A stretch of 7,001 nt of DNA from DATGKD01 sp035294855 (lineage in GTDB: Bacteria > Actinomycetota > Acidimicrobiia > Acidimicrobiales > UBA8190). Location of the stretch: positions 1 through 7,001 of the forward strand of contig DATGKD010000154.1 in NCBI GenBank assembly GCA_035294855.1, written 5' to 3'. Shown in pieces: positions 5,995 to 7,001 of this stretch (positions are counted from its first letter, which is position 1; every line of letters starts with the position of its first letter). Below the pieces are notes generated by a model that was not told the origin of the DNA, searched no databases, and saw only the letters and a program-made list of their open reading frames with translations. A program made the position numbers and the translations under genes.

Positions 5995-7001
5995 GTGCGG
6001 ATCCTGGTCCTCACCAACATGTATCCCCCCCACGCCTACGGCGGATACGAGTACCTGTGTCGGGACGCCGCCGAGCGCTGGCAGGCACAGGGCCACGACG
6101 TCGTCGTTCTGACGAGCACCGTCCGCGTGGCCGGGGCCGAAGAGGTCTCCCCGGGGGTCGTGCCGGTTTGGCGGTCGCTCCAGCTGTACTGGGACGACCA
6201 CGTGATCCTGCGGCCCCCGCCCTGGCGGCGGCTGCGATGGGAGCTCGGCAACAAGCGCGTCCTCGACCGGGTGATCGACGAGTTCCGGCCCGACGTGGTC
6301 TCCGCGTGGGCCATGGGCGCGACGTCGTTGGGCTTGTTGTCCCGGGCCCATCGCCGAGGCCTCCCCGTGGTCCTCGTCCTCGCGGACGAGTGGCCCGTCT
6401 ACGGTCCGGCCCTCGACGGATGGTTGCGCATGTTCGCCCGCCGCCGGCTCGCCGGGCGAGTCGCCCAGGCGCTCACCGGTCTCCCCACCCTTCCTCCTCG
6501 GCTCGACACGATCGGGCCGGCGTGTTTCGCCAGCGACGCGCTGCGGACGGCAGTCCGCGCCCGGTCCCCGTGGTCCTTTCCGAACTCGACCGTGGTCCAC
6601 CTCGGCATCGAGACGCGCGAGTTCGCCGCGGCAGGACAGCGTGGACTCGATGCGGGGTCCGAAACGGCCTCGGCATCTGGTGGGTCACCGCCCGTTGAGC
6701 GGCCGTGGCAGTGGAAGCTGCTCTACGTCGGCCGTATCGATCGTCGCAAGGGCATCGACGTCGCCGTCCGTGCACTCGCGCTGTGCCCGCCGGCGGCGAC
6801 GCTGTCGATCGTCGGCCGCGGTGACGACGAAGTGCGCGAGGAGCTGGCGCAACTCGCCACAGAGCTCGGCCTCGCGGACCGGGTGACGTTCGATCATGTG
6901 CCGCGCGACGAGCTCGCCGCCGTGTATCGCGCCGCCGACGCCTTCATCTTCCCGCCGACATGGGAGGAGCCGTTCGGTCTGGTTCCGCTCGAGGCGATGG
7001 C
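5995..7001 (+). CDS. Family 4 (GT-B fold) glycosyltransferase, C-terminus beyond the right edge
   Basis: Predicted retaining glycosyltransferase acting at the cytoplasmic side in surface-polysaccharide assembly; donor and acceptor are unknown. 335 complete codons are present. The N-terminal Rossmann domain opens with RILVLTNMYPPHAYGGYEY, whose Gly-Gly pair at 16-17 is the usual acceptor-side loop, followed by GHDVVVLTS at 33-41. The C-terminal donor domain has LLYVGRIDRRKGIDVAVRA at 242-260, GRGDD at 274-278 and the E-x7-E motif EPFGLVPLE at 325-333. A Gly/Ser/Ala-rich linker at about 212-235 separates the two. GTG 5995 is chosen because it puts the first beta strand at the N-terminus and follows GGAG at 5988-5991, although the 3-nt spacer is short. 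An in-frame GTG at 5965 would add ten residues; ATG 6019 would cut into the first strand and is unlikely. It is transcribed divergently from the exporter operon. Confidence 0.93.
   Translation, partial: MRILVLTNMYPPHAYGGYEYLCRDAAERWQAQGHDVVVLTSTVRVAGAEEVSPGVVPVWRSLQLYWDDHVILRPPPWRRLRWELGNKRVLDRVIDEFRPDVVSAWAMGATSLGLLSRAHRRGLPVVLVLADEWPVYGPALDGWLRMFARRRLAGRVAQALTGLPTLPPRLDTIGPACFASDALRTAVRARSPWSFPNSTVVHLGIETREFAAAGQRGLDAGSETASASGGSPPVERPWQWKLLYVGRIDRRKGIDVAVRALALCPPAATLSIVGRGDDEVREELAQLATELGLADRVTFDHVPRDELAAVYRAADAFIFPPTWEEPFGLVPLEAM

Noticed and set aside
5848..6600. N-terminal extension of the permease to a start at 6600
   Set aside because: The extension is antisense to the GT4 gene with its clear motifs, and the permease family length is met from GTG 5847.

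Overview
The window is very GC-rich DNA with strong G/C bias at third codon positions, many GTG starts and long antisense open frames. This suggests a high-GC bacterium, most likely an actinomycete-type lineage; the exact taxon cannot be read from the sequence. It is a cell-surface polysaccharide (O-antigen or capsule-like) synthesis and ABC-export locus. I see no tRNA, rRNA, CRISPR array, insertion sequence or phage gene.

Layout. Four genes run leftward on the minus strand from a divergent promoter region at about 5848-5994. First is a Wzm-type polysaccharide ABC-exporter permease (5847-4969). After a 19-nt gap comes its Wzt-type ATPase with a C-terminal cargo-recognition-like domain (4949-3708). 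Overlapping by 4 nt is a protein joining a family-2 glycosyltransferase (GT2) to a degenerate methyltransferase-like domain (3711-2104). Overlapping by another 4 nt is a large protein with two GT2 domains in tandem (2107 to beyond the left edge). The tight spacing suggests one transcript with translational coupling. On the plus strand, divergent from this operon, a GT-B fold family-4 glycosyltransferase starts at 5995 and runs off the right edge. Apart from the 147-nt divergent region the window is almost completely coding.

Working together. The three GT2 domains and the GT4 enzyme would build a glycan from nucleotide sugars on a lipid carrier at the cytoplasmic face, and Wzm-Wzt would export the finished chain. 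No initiating sugar-phosphate transferase, ligase or sugar-nucleotide biosynthesis gene is visible, so the locus must extend beyond the window.

Most worth a second look: (1) the GT2/degenerate-methyltransferase fusion encoded directly after a Wzt that carries an extra C-terminal domain, which loosely recalls systems where a terminating enzyme's product is recognised by Wzt; (2) the single-chain tandem GT2 protein, whose inter-domain linker looks better coding in a different frame; (3) a cluster of inverted repeats in the divergent region, one overlapping the ribosome-binding site of the GT4 gene.
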